Positions 33,484-42,704 are shown, counted from the first letter of the stretch. The stretch: 64,000 nucleotides of DNA from Candidatus Poribacteria bacterium (GCA_022827185.1 JAJDTM010000044.1:25644-89643); one strand, 5' to 3'. Notes: generated by a model not told the origin, from the letters alone. Numbers and translations are program-made.

Positions 33484-34236
33484 ATGATCATGGTTACCCG
33501 TCAAGAGATTCAATCGGTCTGTGATGATATCGTGCGCGAGTTCGCGCCGCTACAGGTTATCCTCTTTGGTTCTTATGCGTATGGCACGCCCACGGAGTCC
33601 TCCGATGTTGATTTGCTGGTTGTCATGCCGGTGCCGAAATCGGAGACCCGCCAGCGCGAGATAGAAATTCGGAAGCGTCTGGCGCGTCCTTTCCATCTGC
33701 ATGTGCTTATGCATTCGCCTGAAGACTTGGCGTATCGTCTCGTGTATAACGATTGGTTTCTCCGAGAGATTACTGAAAAAGGCGAAGTGCTTTATGAAAC
33801 TGCTAATTTTTTCTTGAAACCTGTAAAGAAGGAAAAACACGCGATGAATCCATTGACAGAGGAATGGGTGCAGAAAGCTGAAGGCAATTATACTGTGGCG
33901 CAGCAATCCGAGCAGGGACAAAATCCAGTAAATGATGTTATCTGCTTCTTGGCTCAGCAATGTGTTGAAAAGTATCTAAAGGCGTGGCTTCAAGAGGCGA
34001 ACATCCCGTTTCCGAGGACGCACGATTTACAAGCGTTATTGACTTTGATTGTCCCGACTCTTCCTGCTTTGGATGCTTGGCGGGAAGATTTTTCAAAGTT
34101 GTCGGAACATGCTGTTGATCCGCGTTATCCTGGCAAGTTCGCGACCACGGAGGAAATGACCCACGCGATGCGTATCTGTAATGAGGTTCGGCAAGCCGTT
34201 CGCGAACAGTTGAAGTTACCACTTGAACCCTCGTAA
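33484..34236 (+). CDS. fused MNT nucleotidyltransferase and HEPN domain protein
   Basis: Residues 1-110 are a minimal nucleotidyltransferase (LQVILFGSYAYGTPTESSDVDLLVV, with the GSxxxG and DxD signatures). Residues ~120-250 are a HEPN-type helical domain (NPLTEEWVQKAEGNYTVAQ, DVICFLAQQCVEKYLKAWL, FPRTHDLQALLTLI). In prokaryotes these are usually two adjacent genes forming a toxin-antitoxin pair (MNT AMPylates HEPN) or a MazE-like regulator; here they are one chain. The RX4-6H RNase motif of toxic HEPNs is not evident, which suggests a non-RNase HEPN. An internal ATG at 33844 after AAGGA could also yield HEPN alone. Confidence 0.85.
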   Translation: MIMVTRQEIQSVCDDIVREFAPLQVILFGSYAYGTPTESSDVDLLVVMPVPKSETRQREIEIRKRLARPFHLHVLMHSPEDLAYRLVYNDWFLREITEKGEVLYETANFFLKPVKKEKHAMNPLTEEWVQKAEGNYTVAQQSEQGQNPVNDVICFLAQQCVEKYLKAWLQEANIPFPRTHDLQALLTLIVPTLPALDAWREDFSKLSEHAVDPRYPGKFATTEEMTHAMRICNEVRQAVREQLKLPLEPS

Positions 34237-34281
34237 TCCTGCCAGTTATGATGGAAGCAGTGCTGGTACGGAAAGTGTACA

Positions 34282-35256
34282 CTATGCTGTTAAAGACAGG
34301 AACAACTCCTCCAATGACATCTCAGTCGTGTGCATTTCAAGCAATTGCCATCCGCGTCCGACAATGGTTTCTGCTACCTCTGCCCGAATATCGGTTGTAG
34401 ATGTGTAGTGGAGACGGAATGTTGCGATGTCATCTGTCCCAGCGTCGGTCTGCTCGACTTGAATTACGTCGGGGATATCCGTGAGTGCATTCAATATGTC
34501 ATCGGCTGCAGCACCTGCCACCTCAAGAGAGAGGGTTGCCGAGGTCACTGGCACGTCTTCCGTATCGGCGGTGGATGCATCGCTATGTTTGGATACGGCG
34601 CGACCGTCTTTTAGCTGCACATCCCCCGTAATTTGACCTCTACTGATGATAATGAGGCGTTCACACGTCATGCTTGCTTCAGGTAAGATATGTGTGCTGA
34701 ACAGAATCGTCCGTTCTTTGCCGAGTGTTTTGATTAATTCTCGGATTTCGACGATTTGCCGTGGGTCTAACCCGGATGTGGGTTCGTCGAGGATTAGAAC
34801 GTCTGGTTCGTGGATAAGTGCTTGCGCTAAACCGACGCGTTGCCGGAAACCGCGGGAGAGTTGCCCGATAATCTGGTGCCTGCGTTCGGTGAGTCCGCAC
34901 GCTTCAATAGCGTTATCTAACTGTCCTTTGATGCTACCGCGCGGTACGTTACGGATCTTTGCCATATACTTCAGGTATTTCGTCACTGTCATTTCTGGGT
35001 AGAGTGGCACGTTTTCGGGTAGGTATCCGATGCGTTTACGCACCTCCCTGGATTCTTTGAAAACGTCATGCCCAGCGACGGTAATATGTCCACTACTCGC
35101 GGGCATGAAGCAGGTGATGATTCGCATCGTTGTGGTTTTGCCAGCACCGTTGGGACCGAGGAATCCGACGATTTGTCCCTTGTCTACTTCGAAAGAGATG
35201 TCTTTGAGTGCTTGGAAGGGCCCATAGTTTTTTGTGATATTTTGGACTTCAATCAT
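34282..35256 (-). CDS. ABC-2 type transporter ATP-binding protein (CcmA/GldA-like)
   Basis: The 324-residue ATPase has Walker A FLGPNGAGKTTTMRII, signature QLSRGFRQRVGLAQAL, Walker B VLILDEPTSGLD and the switch His in FSTHILPEA. The signature is LSRG rather than LSGG, as often seen in this branch. A C-terminal extension of about 100 residues (residues 225-324) resembles the regulatory domain of GldA-type proteins and of drug or polysaccharide exporters. No ABC-2 membrane subunit is in the window on this side. It is convergent with the MNT-HEPN gene. Confidence 0.85.
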   Translation of the reverse strand: MIEVQNITKNYGPFQALKDISFEVDKGQIVGFLGPNGAGKTTTMRIITCFMPASSGHITVAGHDVFKESREVRKRIGYLPENVPLYPEMTVTKYLKYMAKIRNVPRGSIKGQLDNAIEACGLTERRHQIIGQLSRGFRQRVGLAQALIHEPDVLILDEPTSGLDPRQIVEIRELIKTLGKERTILFSTHILPEASMTCERLIIISRGQITGDVQLKDGRAVSKHSDASTADTEDVPVTSATLSLEVAGAAADDILNALTDIPDVIQVEQTDAGTDDIATFRLHYTSTTDIRAEVAETIVGRGWQLLEMHTTEMSLEELFLSLTA

Positions 35257-35268
35257 ATTTTTAACCTG

Positions 35269-35389
35269 CCCTGACGGGAGTTGTCAAATGAAACGTGGCA
35301 TTCACATTTCCTTCAAGGATCCGCATCGCGCCGTTGTTGCGATGCTGCCCCCAATAGCTGCTTTTAATCTACCCTGACGGGAGTTGTCA
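35269..35389. repeat. two direct copies of CCCTGACGGGAGTTGTCA
   Basis: The 18-base string is present at 35269-35286 and 35372-35389, about 103 bases apart, in the gap between the ABC ATPase and phosphoesterase genes. Each starts with a small CCCTGACGGG palindrome-like core. It could be an operator pair or another dispersed repeat; nothing favours either. Confidence 0.6.
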
Positions 35390-35398
35390 GTTCAACCG

Positions 35399-36283
35399 CT
35401 AAAGGGAATCCCTCCGTGGGATGCTGAAGTTTAAGTCACGCTCTCTGCCGAGTAGGTAGAGGTTGTTATCGGGTTGAACCGCCTCGGATTCGGAAAGTGC
35501 CTCCGGTAGATCGACTGTTTCGCAACGGACATCAACTCTATCAGGGTAAACAAGGACCTGCCGCCACATCATGGGATAACAGATAACACCAGCAGAGATG
35601 ATGCACAACATACCTTGTTCCCTGAAAACACGGTTGAGATGCAGATGCCCACAAAAGAATGCGAGAATCTGTTCGTCAAAGGGTGAAATGATTTCAAGTA
35701 CTTCCGCGGAGTTAGCAACTCTTGAACCGATGCCTTGGAACTCAACGCTTGGAAACGGGAGTTGGTGTGAGAAGATGAACACCTCTTGGTCGTAATCTCG
35801 CGCTCTTTTCAATTCACGTTCTGCCCATGCCAACTGATTGGTACTGATGTACCCGTGCGTCAGGTCTTCCGGCACCTCCTGTGAATCGAGGAGGATAAAT
35901 CGGATATTTTCGTGAACGAAGCTGAGAGACCCCATGCCGTTGATACCGAAGCGTGCTAAGTAGGCATCTTTGGAACCGGTCTCTGGGTGCAGATCGTGGT
36001 TTCCAGGGATGTAATAGCAAGGGGCGTTTATACGTTTTCCGAGTTGTTCTGCGCTATCAAGTGCGGCTTCGTATGCTTCTGCGGACATCTCAAAACTATT
36101 GCCGCCGCACACGATATCTCCGCCATGAATCACAAATGCGGGTTCAAAGGCGTTGAGTTGTTCAACTAACTTTTCATAGAGTGCGAGACTGTTTTTTTGT
36201 TGCTGTAGCCCACCGGCGAAGTTCCTCGGTGCATTTAGATAAAGATGTGTATCCGTAATAAAGGCAAATTTAAAAAGTATCAT
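35399..36283 (-). CDS. calcineurin-like metallophosphoesterase
   Basis: The 294-residue protein has the complete metal-binding set: ITDTHLYLN, HGGDIVCGG, YIPGNHDLHP, IFSHQLPFPS and FFCGHLHLNR. There is no signal peptide, so it is cytoplasmic. The Icc/CpdA-like branch hydrolyses cyclic nucleotides or phosphodiesters, but the substrate is not predictable. The ATG is at 36283. Its neighbour upstream is a methyltransferase gene. Confidence 0.87.
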   Translation of the reverse strand: MILFKFAFITDTHLYLNAPRNFAGGLQQQKNSLALYEKLVEQLNAFEPAFVIHGGDIVCGGNSFEMSAEAYEAALDSAEQLGKRINAPCYYIPGNHDLHPETGSKDAYLARFGINGMGSLSFVHENIRFILLDSQEVPEDLTHGYISTNQLAWAERELKRARDYDQEVFIFSHQLPFPSVEFQGIGSRVANSAEVLEIISPFDEQILAFFCGHLHLNRVFREQGMLCIISAGVICYPMMWRQVLVYPDRVDVRCETVDLPEALSESEAVQPDNNLYLLGRERDLNFSIPRRDSL

Positions 36284-36320
36284 GGCGTATCTCGTTTTTC
36301 AGAGTTTTATAGGGACAGTG

Positions 36321-37064
36321 TCAGGAACGCGGACGTTTCGTTATAATTGTAATATAAGTTGGTGTATTGGCTGCGTCAATATAACGTTCAACCTGCCACG
36401 TCGTGTCATCAAGAATATGCTCCATCTCCGCCTTTGAAACAAACAGATAATCAAACCACGGGGTCGTATATTGGCGGTAACGAATTCGCAAGCGTAATTG
36501 GCCACTCATACGTCCCCTGTCCCTGTTAAACTGATGGTAAGCTAAGTGGTAAGGTTCCTCTGTTTGATAGGGGTCCATCGTTTCGGCAATGATTTTTGCG
36601 GGTTTTGTTGTCATGGCAGCGAAACGTCTCAGTAACCACTTTGCCCTTTTATAATTACCGACGAGTCCGAAATTATGTCCCATCATGAGAATCGTATCAA
36701 AGGTGCCGATTTTGGAACTTAACTGCGTGATCGGTGTGACAAGCGCGTTTTTGAGTCCACGCCGTTGACAAGTCTGAATAGCCAACGGCGAGATGTCAGT
36801 GCCCAAGACATCAAATCCCTGTTTTTGAAGATAGAGGGAGTGCCGTCCTGCCCCACAGCCGATATCTAAGACTCGGCCCGTTGCATGTTCTATTGCGGAT
36901 TTTTGATGTTCACCCCAGTTGTCATATTCAGCGAAATAATTGACAGGCCCAAACCGACTTGTATCAATAAATCCGTCCTCTCTCTCTACAATTTCAAAAT
37001 TTTCTCTACCGTTATGATAATCTGAAAGCAGATACCCGTAGGCATCTTGAATGTCGGTTAGCAC
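36321..37064 (-). CDS. class I SAM-dependent methyltransferase
   Basis: The start chosen is GTG at 37064, seven bases after AAGGAG and 4 bases after the sulfatase stop; an upstream ATG at 37097 lacks a site and overlaps the sulfatase. The 247-residue product has SAM-binding motif I VLDIGCGAGRHSLYLQ, an acidic residue in DVLGTDISPLA, and motif II FDTILMMGHNFGLVGN. The substrate is unknown. Coupling to the sulfatase suggests co-expression but no shared role is apparent. Confidence 0.82.
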   Translation of the reverse strand: MLTDIQDAYGYLLSDYHNGRENFEIVEREDGFIDTSRFGPVNYFAEYDNWGEHQKSAIEHATGRVLDIGCGAGRHSLYLQKQGFDVLGTDISPLAIQTCQRRGLKNALVTPITQLSSKIGTFDTILMMGHNFGLVGNYKRAKWLLRRFAAMTTKPAKIIAETMDPYQTEEPYHLAYHQFNRDRGRMSGQLRLRIRYRQYTTPWFDYLFVSKAEMEHILDDTTWQVERYIDAANTPTYITIITKRPRS

Positions 37065-37068
37065 ACTA

Positions 37069-38418
37069 TTACTCCTTGACGTAGCCGGTTGTTCCATTCG
37101 GATTGACCCATTCGGTTTCCCAGTGTGTTTCGATGCCTTCGCGCCATGTTTGGGCTGCGTTTGTAAGTTCAGCAGTAAGTTCGGGGTGCGCGTCTTTCAG
37201 ATTTTCTGTTTCACCCATATCGGTTTCGAGATCAGCGAGATGCACATCGTCTTCCGGTGGCGCACCTTCTACCAGTTGACCGTTGAGTACCAGTTTCCAG
37301 TTGCCACGCCGCACGGCGGTTTGCTTGCCCATCTCCCAGTAGATGTCGCGTTGGGGTGTCGGTTCACCGTTTCCCACCGTGGGGAGGATGTCGCGTCCAT
37401 CAAGTTCATACTCGGCAGGATCACCACCCGCTGCTGCGAGAAATGTCGGAAAGACATCCATTGCTGCGCCGACTTCACCGATGACCTGTCCTTCGGGGAT
37501 TCGCTGGGGCCAGTTCATAATTCCGGGTGAACGGATACCACCTTCGTAGAGGCTGAATTTATGTCCTTTCAGTTTACCAGCCGTGCCGCCGTAATAGGGA
37601 TCTTGCGTGCCGTCCAACCAGTTTCGGGTTTCACGCGAGGGACCGTTGTCGCTCTGGAAATAAGAGAACGTGTTTTCCGCGAGTCCGAGTCGTTCTAATT
37701 CGGCAAAAATTTCGCCGACGCTATCATCAACGGCACTGAGCATCGCTGCCATAATCTGTCTGTCCCACGGCAAGTTTGGGAACCGATCCACGTATTTTTG
37801 CGGTGCGTGCATCGGATAGTGTGGCGCGTTGTAAGGGACGTATAGGAAAAAAGGTTTGCCGAGTTCGACAGATTTTCGGATGTACCTGATGGCGTATTCG
37901 GTAATGAGTTCGGTGAAGTATTCGCCGTTTCGATAAATCTCTTCTCCGTTCTCCCAGAGATCGTGTGTCTGGTCAATGCCGCGTTGTCCTAAACCCCAGT
38001 AGAAGATGTGTGAAAAGAAGTCGATACACCCTGCCATGAATCCGAACCAATCGTCGAACCCGTGATGTTCGGGACGTGAACCCTCAGCCAGCCCGAGATG
38101 CCATTTCCCGGACATTGCAGTGTAATAGCCGTGCGCCTTGAGTGCTGTCGCGAGTGTTGGAACAGAAGGAGGGAGTCCTGTGGCGGTACGATGCCCTGAT
38201 AAGATGGAACGGACGCCGGCATGACATGGGTATCGGCCTGTCAGGAGTGCTGCGCGTGAAGGTGAGCAGACGGGTGAATTCGAGTACCAATCTGTGAAGC
38301 GGGCACCTTCGGCTGCCATTCTATCGAGGTGTGGCGTTTTGAAATCGGTCGCGCCCATACAGGATAGGTCGCCGTATCCTTGGTCGTCTGTTAGGAAGAT
38401 AATAAAATTCGGTTGCAT
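37069..38418 (-). CDS. cysteine-type sulfatase (arylsulfatase family)
   Basis: The 449-residue type I sulfatase has FLTDDQGYGDLSCMG for the metal aspartates and SPVCSPSRAALLTGR with CSPSR, the formylglycine site. It also has MSGKWHLGLAEG with KWHLG, and FFLYVPYNAPHYPMHAPQ. It removes sulfate esters, most likely from marine polysaccharides. No signal peptide is seen at the start chosen. Activity needs the cysteine to be oxidised by FGE or anSME; the two FGE-like proteins of this window lack the FGE cysteines. Confidence 0.92.
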   Translation of the reverse strand: MQPNFIIFLTDDQGYGDLSCMGATDFKTPHLDRMAAEGARFTDWYSNSPVCSPSRAALLTGRYPCHAGVRSILSGHRTATGLPPSVPTLATALKAHGYYTAMSGKWHLGLAEGSRPEHHGFDDWFGFMAGCIDFFSHIFYWGLGQRGIDQTHDLWENGEEIYRNGEYFTELITEYAIRYIRKSVELGKPFFLYVPYNAPHYPMHAPQKYVDRFPNLPWDRQIMAAMLSAVDDSVGEIFAELERLGLAENTFSYFQSDNGPSRETRNWLDGTQDPYYGGTAGKLKGHKFSLYEGGIRSPGIMNWPQRIPEGQVIGEVGAAMDVFPTFLAAAGGDPAEYELDGRDILPTVGNGEPTPQRDIYWEMGKQTAVRRGNWKLVLNGQLVEGAPPEDDVHLADLETDMGETENLKDAHPELTAELTNAAQTWREGIETHWETEWVNPNGTTGYVKE

Positions 38419-38438
38419 GCTTTTACTTCTCCATCGTG

Positions 38439-39980
38439 TTACTTTTTCCAGAAGCTCCGGTCTAAGCTCCGGTATTGTATGGCTTCAGAAACATGGACAG
38501 CCTCTATATTGGGGTTTTGGTCTAAGTCTGCGATGGTGCGTGCTACCTTCAGAATCCTGTCGTAGGCACGCGCACTTAATCCGAGTTGGTTGATAGCGAC
38601 ACGGAGCAGGTCTTGTGCCTGATCGTCGACTTGGCAATACTCCCGAATCTGCTTTGACTCCATCGTTGCGTTGGCGTGTATTGTGGTGTCTGCGAAACGT
38701 TGCTGTTGAATCTGACGTGCCGACTCGACGCGTTCTTGGACCTGCGTTGACGGTTCACCGGTTGTTTCGGCAGAGAGCTCGGCGTATTTTACTGCTGGGA
38801 CTTCGACTTGGATGTCGATTCTATCTAATAGGGGACCGGAGATACGGGAGACATAGTTCTGGATCTGGTTCGGCGTGCACTTACAATCTCGGTTTGGGTC
38901 GCTGAAGAACCCACAAGGACAAGGGTTCATTGCGGCAACGAGCATAAAATTTGCGGGATAGGTGAGCGATGCCGCTGCGCGGGAGATCGTCACCCGTCGG
39001 TCTTCAAGGGGTTGCCGCATGACTTCAAGGACGTTCCGCCGGAATTCGGGGAGTTCGTCTAAAAAGAGCACCCCGTTGTGTGCGAGGCTGACTTCACCTG
39101 GACGCGGCACATTGCCACCCCCGATTAAGCCGGCGTCTGAAATGGTATGGTGCGGTGAACGATAGGGTCGCGTTACGACGAGCGGTGTATCGCTCGGTAG
39201 GATACCGATGATACTTTGGATCTTTGTCGTTTCTAAAGATTCGTCCATTGAGAGTCTTGGCAAGATTGATGGGATTCGCTTCGCGATCATAGTCTTTCCG
39301 GAACCGGGGGGGCCAATCATAATCAGGTTATGGCCACCTGCGGCGGCGACCTCAATAGCGCGTTTAACGTGCTCTTGCCCTTTGACATCGAGTAGATCAA
39401 GGTGTCTTTCGGCATGTTCCTTCTTGTGTTCGTCGGTATTGCGTGTATAGGGTTCTGGTGCGATCTCCTTTTCTGCATTAAGGAATGCGGCAGCCTCCGA
39501 TAAACTCGCGACCGGATAGACGTTTACACCTTCCACGATTGCGGCTTCTTTAGCGTTTTCAGCGGGCAAGATGAGGTTCTGTATGCCGTTCTCTTTTGCG
39601 GTGATAGCGATCGGGAGTCCACCCTGTATGCCTCTGATGTTTCCATCAAGTGCGAGTTCACCCAAGATCATGGCGTTTTCGAGTTTTGCGGGATCCACTT
39701 GATTGGTAGCTGCCATGACCCCGATTGCGATCGGGAGGTCAAATGCGGATCCTGCTTTTCGGATGTCTGCGGGTGCGAGGTTCGCCGTGATTCGGGTCTG
39801 TGGGAAGTAGAAGCCGGAGTTCTTAATGGCTGCGGTAACCCGATCTCTGCTTTCTTTGATTGCACTGTCCGGTAACCCGACAGTGCTGAAGGCAGGGAGT
39901 CCTCCAGCGACATCTACTTCAACTTTTACAATATAGGCATCGATTCCGAGCAATGCGCTGCTTAGGACTGTTGCGAGCAT
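38439..39980 (-). CDS. comM: ComM/YifB family Mg-chelatase-like AAA+ ATPase
   Basis: The 513-residue protein has an N-terminal Lon-substrate-like domain (GIDAYIVKVEVDVAGGLPAF, FYFPQTRITANLAPADIRK), Walker A MIGPPGSGKTMIAKRIP, Walker B GVLFLDELPEF, the sensor region MNPCPCGFFSDPNRDCKC, and a C-terminal Mg-chelatase tail. ComM is a hexameric helicase that promotes branch migration during natural transformation. It lies 20 bases upstream of the sulfatase gene on the same strand. Confidence 0.93.
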   Translation of the reverse strand: MLATVLSSALLGIDAYIVKVEVDVAGGLPAFSTVGLPDSAIKESRDRVTAAIKNSGFYFPQTRITANLAPADIRKAGSAFDLPIAIGVMAATNQVDPAKLENAMILGELALDGNIRGIQGGLPIAITAKENGIQNLILPAENAKEAAIVEGVNVYPVASLSEAAAFLNAEKEIAPEPYTRNTDEHKKEHAERHLDLLDVKGQEHVKRAIEVAAAGGHNLIMIGPPGSGKTMIAKRIPSILPRLSMDESLETTKIQSIIGILPSDTPLVVTRPYRSPHHTISDAGLIGGGNVPRPGEVSLAHNGVLFLDELPEFRRNVLEVMRQPLEDRRVTISRAAASLTYPANFMLVAAMNPCPCGFFSDPNRDCKCTPNQIQNYVSRISGPLLDRIDIQVEVPAVKYAELSAETTGEPSTQVQERVESARQIQQQRFADTTIHANATMESKQIREYCQVDDQAQDLLRVAINQLGLSARAYDRILKVARTIADLDQNPNIEAVHVSEAIQYRSLDRSFWKK

Positions 39981-40017
39981 ACGGATGTTTCCTTTTAGTT
40001 TGCGTTAATTTCAGAGA

Positions 40018-41037
40018 CTAACTTGAATCTCCTGTAAGTTTGTGTAATGTTTGGAGTTGTTTCCGATTTGCTATTACTAATAGCGCATCTCCTGCTTCCA
40101 TTTTCTTGTCGCCGGGGGGATTATAGAGGAACGTTCCGCCGTTATCTCGGATTGCGATGACGACCAATCCAGTTTGTTCTCGGATACTGGCGGTTTTGAG
40201 TGAAATGCCGTCTACGGGTGCATCTTTTTGAATAACGGATTCAGTAAACTGTGCCCCGTCTTGATTCTGTGTGATATTTTCCAAAAACCCGACAAGCTGG
40301 GGTTGGAGTATGCCGGATGCGAGACGCAGACCGCCAATATGATCGGGTAGGACGACTTCATCTGCGCCTGCGGTCATCAGTTTTCCGGGTGAATTATCTT
40401 CAACGGCTTTGGAAGCGATGCGTAAATGTGGGTTCAGTTTCCGGGCGGAGATGACAACAAACAGGTTGTCTTGGTCGCGGCTGAGGCATGTAACGAGTCC
40501 ATGGGCGCGCTCAATGCCTGCGCGCGTGAGTAATTCATCATCGGTCGCATCTCCATGAAGGTATGGAAAATCTCGTGTATCAGAGAGGTGGATTAATCGT
40601 TCTTCCTCGGATTCGATACCGACAAAATCTACGCCTGCCTTTAGCATTTCGTCGAGTACATGTACACCGGTATCGCCGAGTCCACAGATGATATAATGGT
40701 TTGATAATTTATCGACAGTTCGGATCATTTTTTGTTGTCGGAAAAAACTTTGTAGTTGTCCTTCAATAAGAAATGCGGTAGCGATCGTAATACTATAGGT
40801 GAACACTCCGATGCCACCGACGAGAAGTAGTATCGTGAAAATCCGTCCGTTATCGCTCATTTCCAGATCTTCATGTCCTGCGGTTGTCAAGGTAATAACA
40901 GTCATATAGATCGCATCGAGGAGATGCCATCCCCCTTCAGGGTTATCCTGTTCAAGCAGTAAGTAACCGACGGTTCCGGTCACGAGCAAGCCCATGAGCA
41001 TCGCGAGAGCGATTATAATCTGGCGTTGGTAGTTCAT
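40018..41037 (-). CDS. two-TM potassium-channel-like protein with TrkA-N/TrkA-C (RCK) domains and atypical pore
   Basis: Two hydrophobic helices (residues 7-27 and about 66-90) flank a pore loop with TVITLTTAGHEDLEM, where the usual K filter reads TVGYGD. Residues ~110-250 are an RCK/TrkA-N domain (HYIICGLGDTGVHVLDEML, GLGDTG nucleotide site). A TrkA-C domain ends the chain (GISLKTASIREQTGLVVIA). It resembles MthK/Kch-type gated channels. The altered filter makes potassium selectivity uncertain. The ATG is at 41037. Confidence 0.82.
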   Translation of the reverse strand: MNYQRQIIIALAMLMGLLVTGTVGYLLLEQDNPEGGWHLLDAIYMTVITLTTAGHEDLEMSDNGRIFTILLLVGGIGVFTYSITIATAFLIEGQLQSFFRQQKMIRTVDKLSNHYIICGLGDTGVHVLDEMLKAGVDFVGIESEEERLIHLSDTRDFPYLHGDATDDELLTRAGIERAHGLVTCLSRDQDNLFVVISARKLNPHLRIASKAVEDNSPGKLMTAGADEVVLPDHIGGLRLASGILQPQLVGFLENITQNQDGAQFTESVIQKDAPVDGISLKTASIREQTGLVVIAIRDNGGTFLYNPPGDKKMEAGDALLVIANRKQLQTLHKLTGDSS

Positions 41038-41054
41038 TCTCCTGCGTATTTTTC

Positions 41055-41134
41055 AACCCCCTAAAGAATCAACGGTATGAATGCCTTATGGGCATTCCCC
41101 GCCCCTTATCAGGGGGGCTTTAAGAAGCAGTAAT
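41055..41134. repeat. long-core copy of the AACCCCCTAAAG element
   Basis: AACCCCCTAAAGAATCAACG, the GAATGCC/GGGCATTC hairpin segment and TTATCAGGGGG are present. The right inverted end is degenerate (ATAAGTCCT). It sits between the channel gene and the ART-HEAT gene. Confidence 0.7.
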
Positions 41135-41144
41135 AAGTCCTTGT

Positions 41145-42200
41145 TCACTGCCGCTTTTTAGCGAGGCGTTTGACGGCTGGATTTGGATCGTGCCGTGCGA
41201 TGTCGAAAAGGTCTTGATGCTCAATTCTATCAAGCGTGGGTAAAAGTTTTGCGACTTCCATCCGTACACACGCCGCTGGGTCTTTAAGTCCGCGTTCAAA
41301 CCAGCGTTCAGTATCATCTAAAGCATGTTTTGCGAGTGCTGCGAGCGCGCCCGCGCGGATCCGTCTGTTTTTAGATTCGGCGTACGGCAGAATGGGGGCG
41401 ATATATCCCTCATCGCAGCGGCACATAATTCGCAAAGCGTTGCATACGACATCCACCGATTCATCTTCAAGCTGCAGCACGCACCAATCAAAGAGTTCTT
41501 CTGTTCCAACTTTTTCAAGGAATTGAAGACCTCGCATCCGCTGTTTAGGTTTTCCATCGGAAATGTCTGCTATCGCCTTAGCGTGTTGCGTATCAATTTT
41601 CGAGGCCTGGTGTGGTGCTGCTTGTGTGTCGGCGTATAGCACACGGACTGCGATCGTATCATTCTGAAGATGTTGGATAGGGAGTCCTTCAGGGCTGAAC
41701 GGAATTTTGTCAAAGAATGCGGGTAGCCATTGCCTCCCTTTTTCAAAAAATTCTTGCCGGTCGATACGGTTTCCTGTGCCTGATTTCATCCGATTATTCA
41801 TCCAGTGTGCCAACCTCACGATACCCCAGTGGTTTCGACTCACCCCGTTGTGCGCGTAAAGCCCGAGTTGGTGGTTAACCCATTGTGCGAGGGCGACTGG
41901 ACACGCCAACAACTCAAAAACGTTGGACTGTAGAAGTTGGACAGCCAACCGTTCGTGAATCGCTACGATCCCGCCCCGTGCGTGAATTTTGCCGTTACCG
42001 AGGGATGTGCGAAGTGCTTCAATCTCCAGCTCGGTTTTCAGGACGACAGGCTTACCATTTTTTCGGCGTGCCTTTTGCTCCGCTCGATTTTTGGCGTAGT
42101 TCCAATTTGTTGTGAACCAGACGGCACCGCCGCGCGGACGAAACCCATTTTCGATAATACCTCTCGCGCTGCTGAGTGTTGTGCCGTGATAGAATTCCAT
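41145..42200 (-). CDS. predicted ADP-ribosyltransferase/PARP-like domain fused to HEAT repeats
   Basis: The ATG at 42200 after AGGAG is preferred over 42257. Residues 1-60 show the start of a PARP/KptA-like fold: EFYHGTTLSSARGIIENGF (HGT motif) and GGAVWFTTNWNYA. A middle region follows, and the last ~140 residues are HEAT/armadillo repeats (QRMRGLQFLEKVGTEELFDW, IRAGALAALAKHALDDTER, VRMEVAKLLPTLDR). HEAT repeats bind proteins, so it may modify or sense a protein partner. The enzymatic call rests on motif resemblance only; it could be a non-catalytic relative. Confidence 0.55.
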   Translation of the reverse strand: MEFYHGTTLSSARGIIENGFRPRGGAVWFTTNWNYAKNRAEQKARRKNGKPVVLKTELEIEALRTSLGNGKIHARGGIVAIHERLAVQLLQSNVFELLACPVALAQWVNHQLGLYAHNGVSRNHWGIVRLAHWMNNRMKSGTGNRIDRQEFFEKGRQWLPAFFDKIPFSPEGLPIQHLQNDTIAVRVLYADTQAAPHQASKIDTQHAKAIADISDGKPKQRMRGLQFLEKVGTEELFDWCVLQLEDESVDVVCNALRIMCRCDEGYIAPILPYAESKNRRIRAGALAALAKHALDDTERWFERGLKDPAACVRMEVAKLLPTLDRIEHQDLFDIARHDPNPAVKRLAKKRQ

Positions 42201-42308
42201 AAATGGTTCTCCTGAAAAGTTTAACGGAGTTAACCCCATTTTTGGTAGATAATTCACGAAAATCGGCGGTTTTCAGATTTGTGATGCGCGGTTGCCGTGT
42301 CTCAGTCG

Positions 42309-42704
42309 TTACTGTGCCTCCGGTTCGGAAACATTTTCGGTTTCGTTAGGGGATGCTTCTATTTCAGTTTCTTCAGCAGGTGTTTCAGCTGCAGCTGCCG
42401 CCTGTTGTGCCGCTGCTTCTTGGCTACTGGCGACACGGATATAGCCCATTCTGAGTTCGTAGAGTGTATTTGTCAGGAAGTTGGCTTCGGGGGCAGTGAG
42501 GTTACCTTTCGTCTTTTCTTCGAGCATCTCAATCGTATCAATAATATGTTTCACAATCGGGAGGTTTATAACGACCTCCTCTGTTTCAGGGTTAGGGACC
42601 CCTTGTAAATAGAGCTGCCCGGTTTCTACAAGGTTCGTAAGATAGCTAATAAAATCGACAGGTGGAAGTTGTTGTGTTTCTTCCTGATCAGTGGTTTCTT
42701 CCAT
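42309..42704 (-). CDS. DUF1844 domain-containing protein
   Basis: The ATG at 42704 follows AGGAG; a TTG at 42734 has no site. The 131-residue protein carries the DUF1844 core (DFISYLTNLVETGQLYLQG, NLPIVKHIIDTIEMLEEKTK, LTAPEANFLTNTLYELRMGY) and an acidic, low-complexity C-terminus rich in A, E and P. It is all-helical and cytoplasmic with unknown function. It stands between repeats and the ART-HEAT gene. Confidence 0.85.
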   Translation of the reverse strand: MEETTDQEETQQLPPVDFISYLTNLVETGQLYLQGVPNPETEEVVINLPIVKHIIDTIEMLEEKTKGNLTAPEANFLTNTLYELRMGYIRVASSQEAAAQQAAAAAETPAEETEIEASPNETENVSEPEAQ

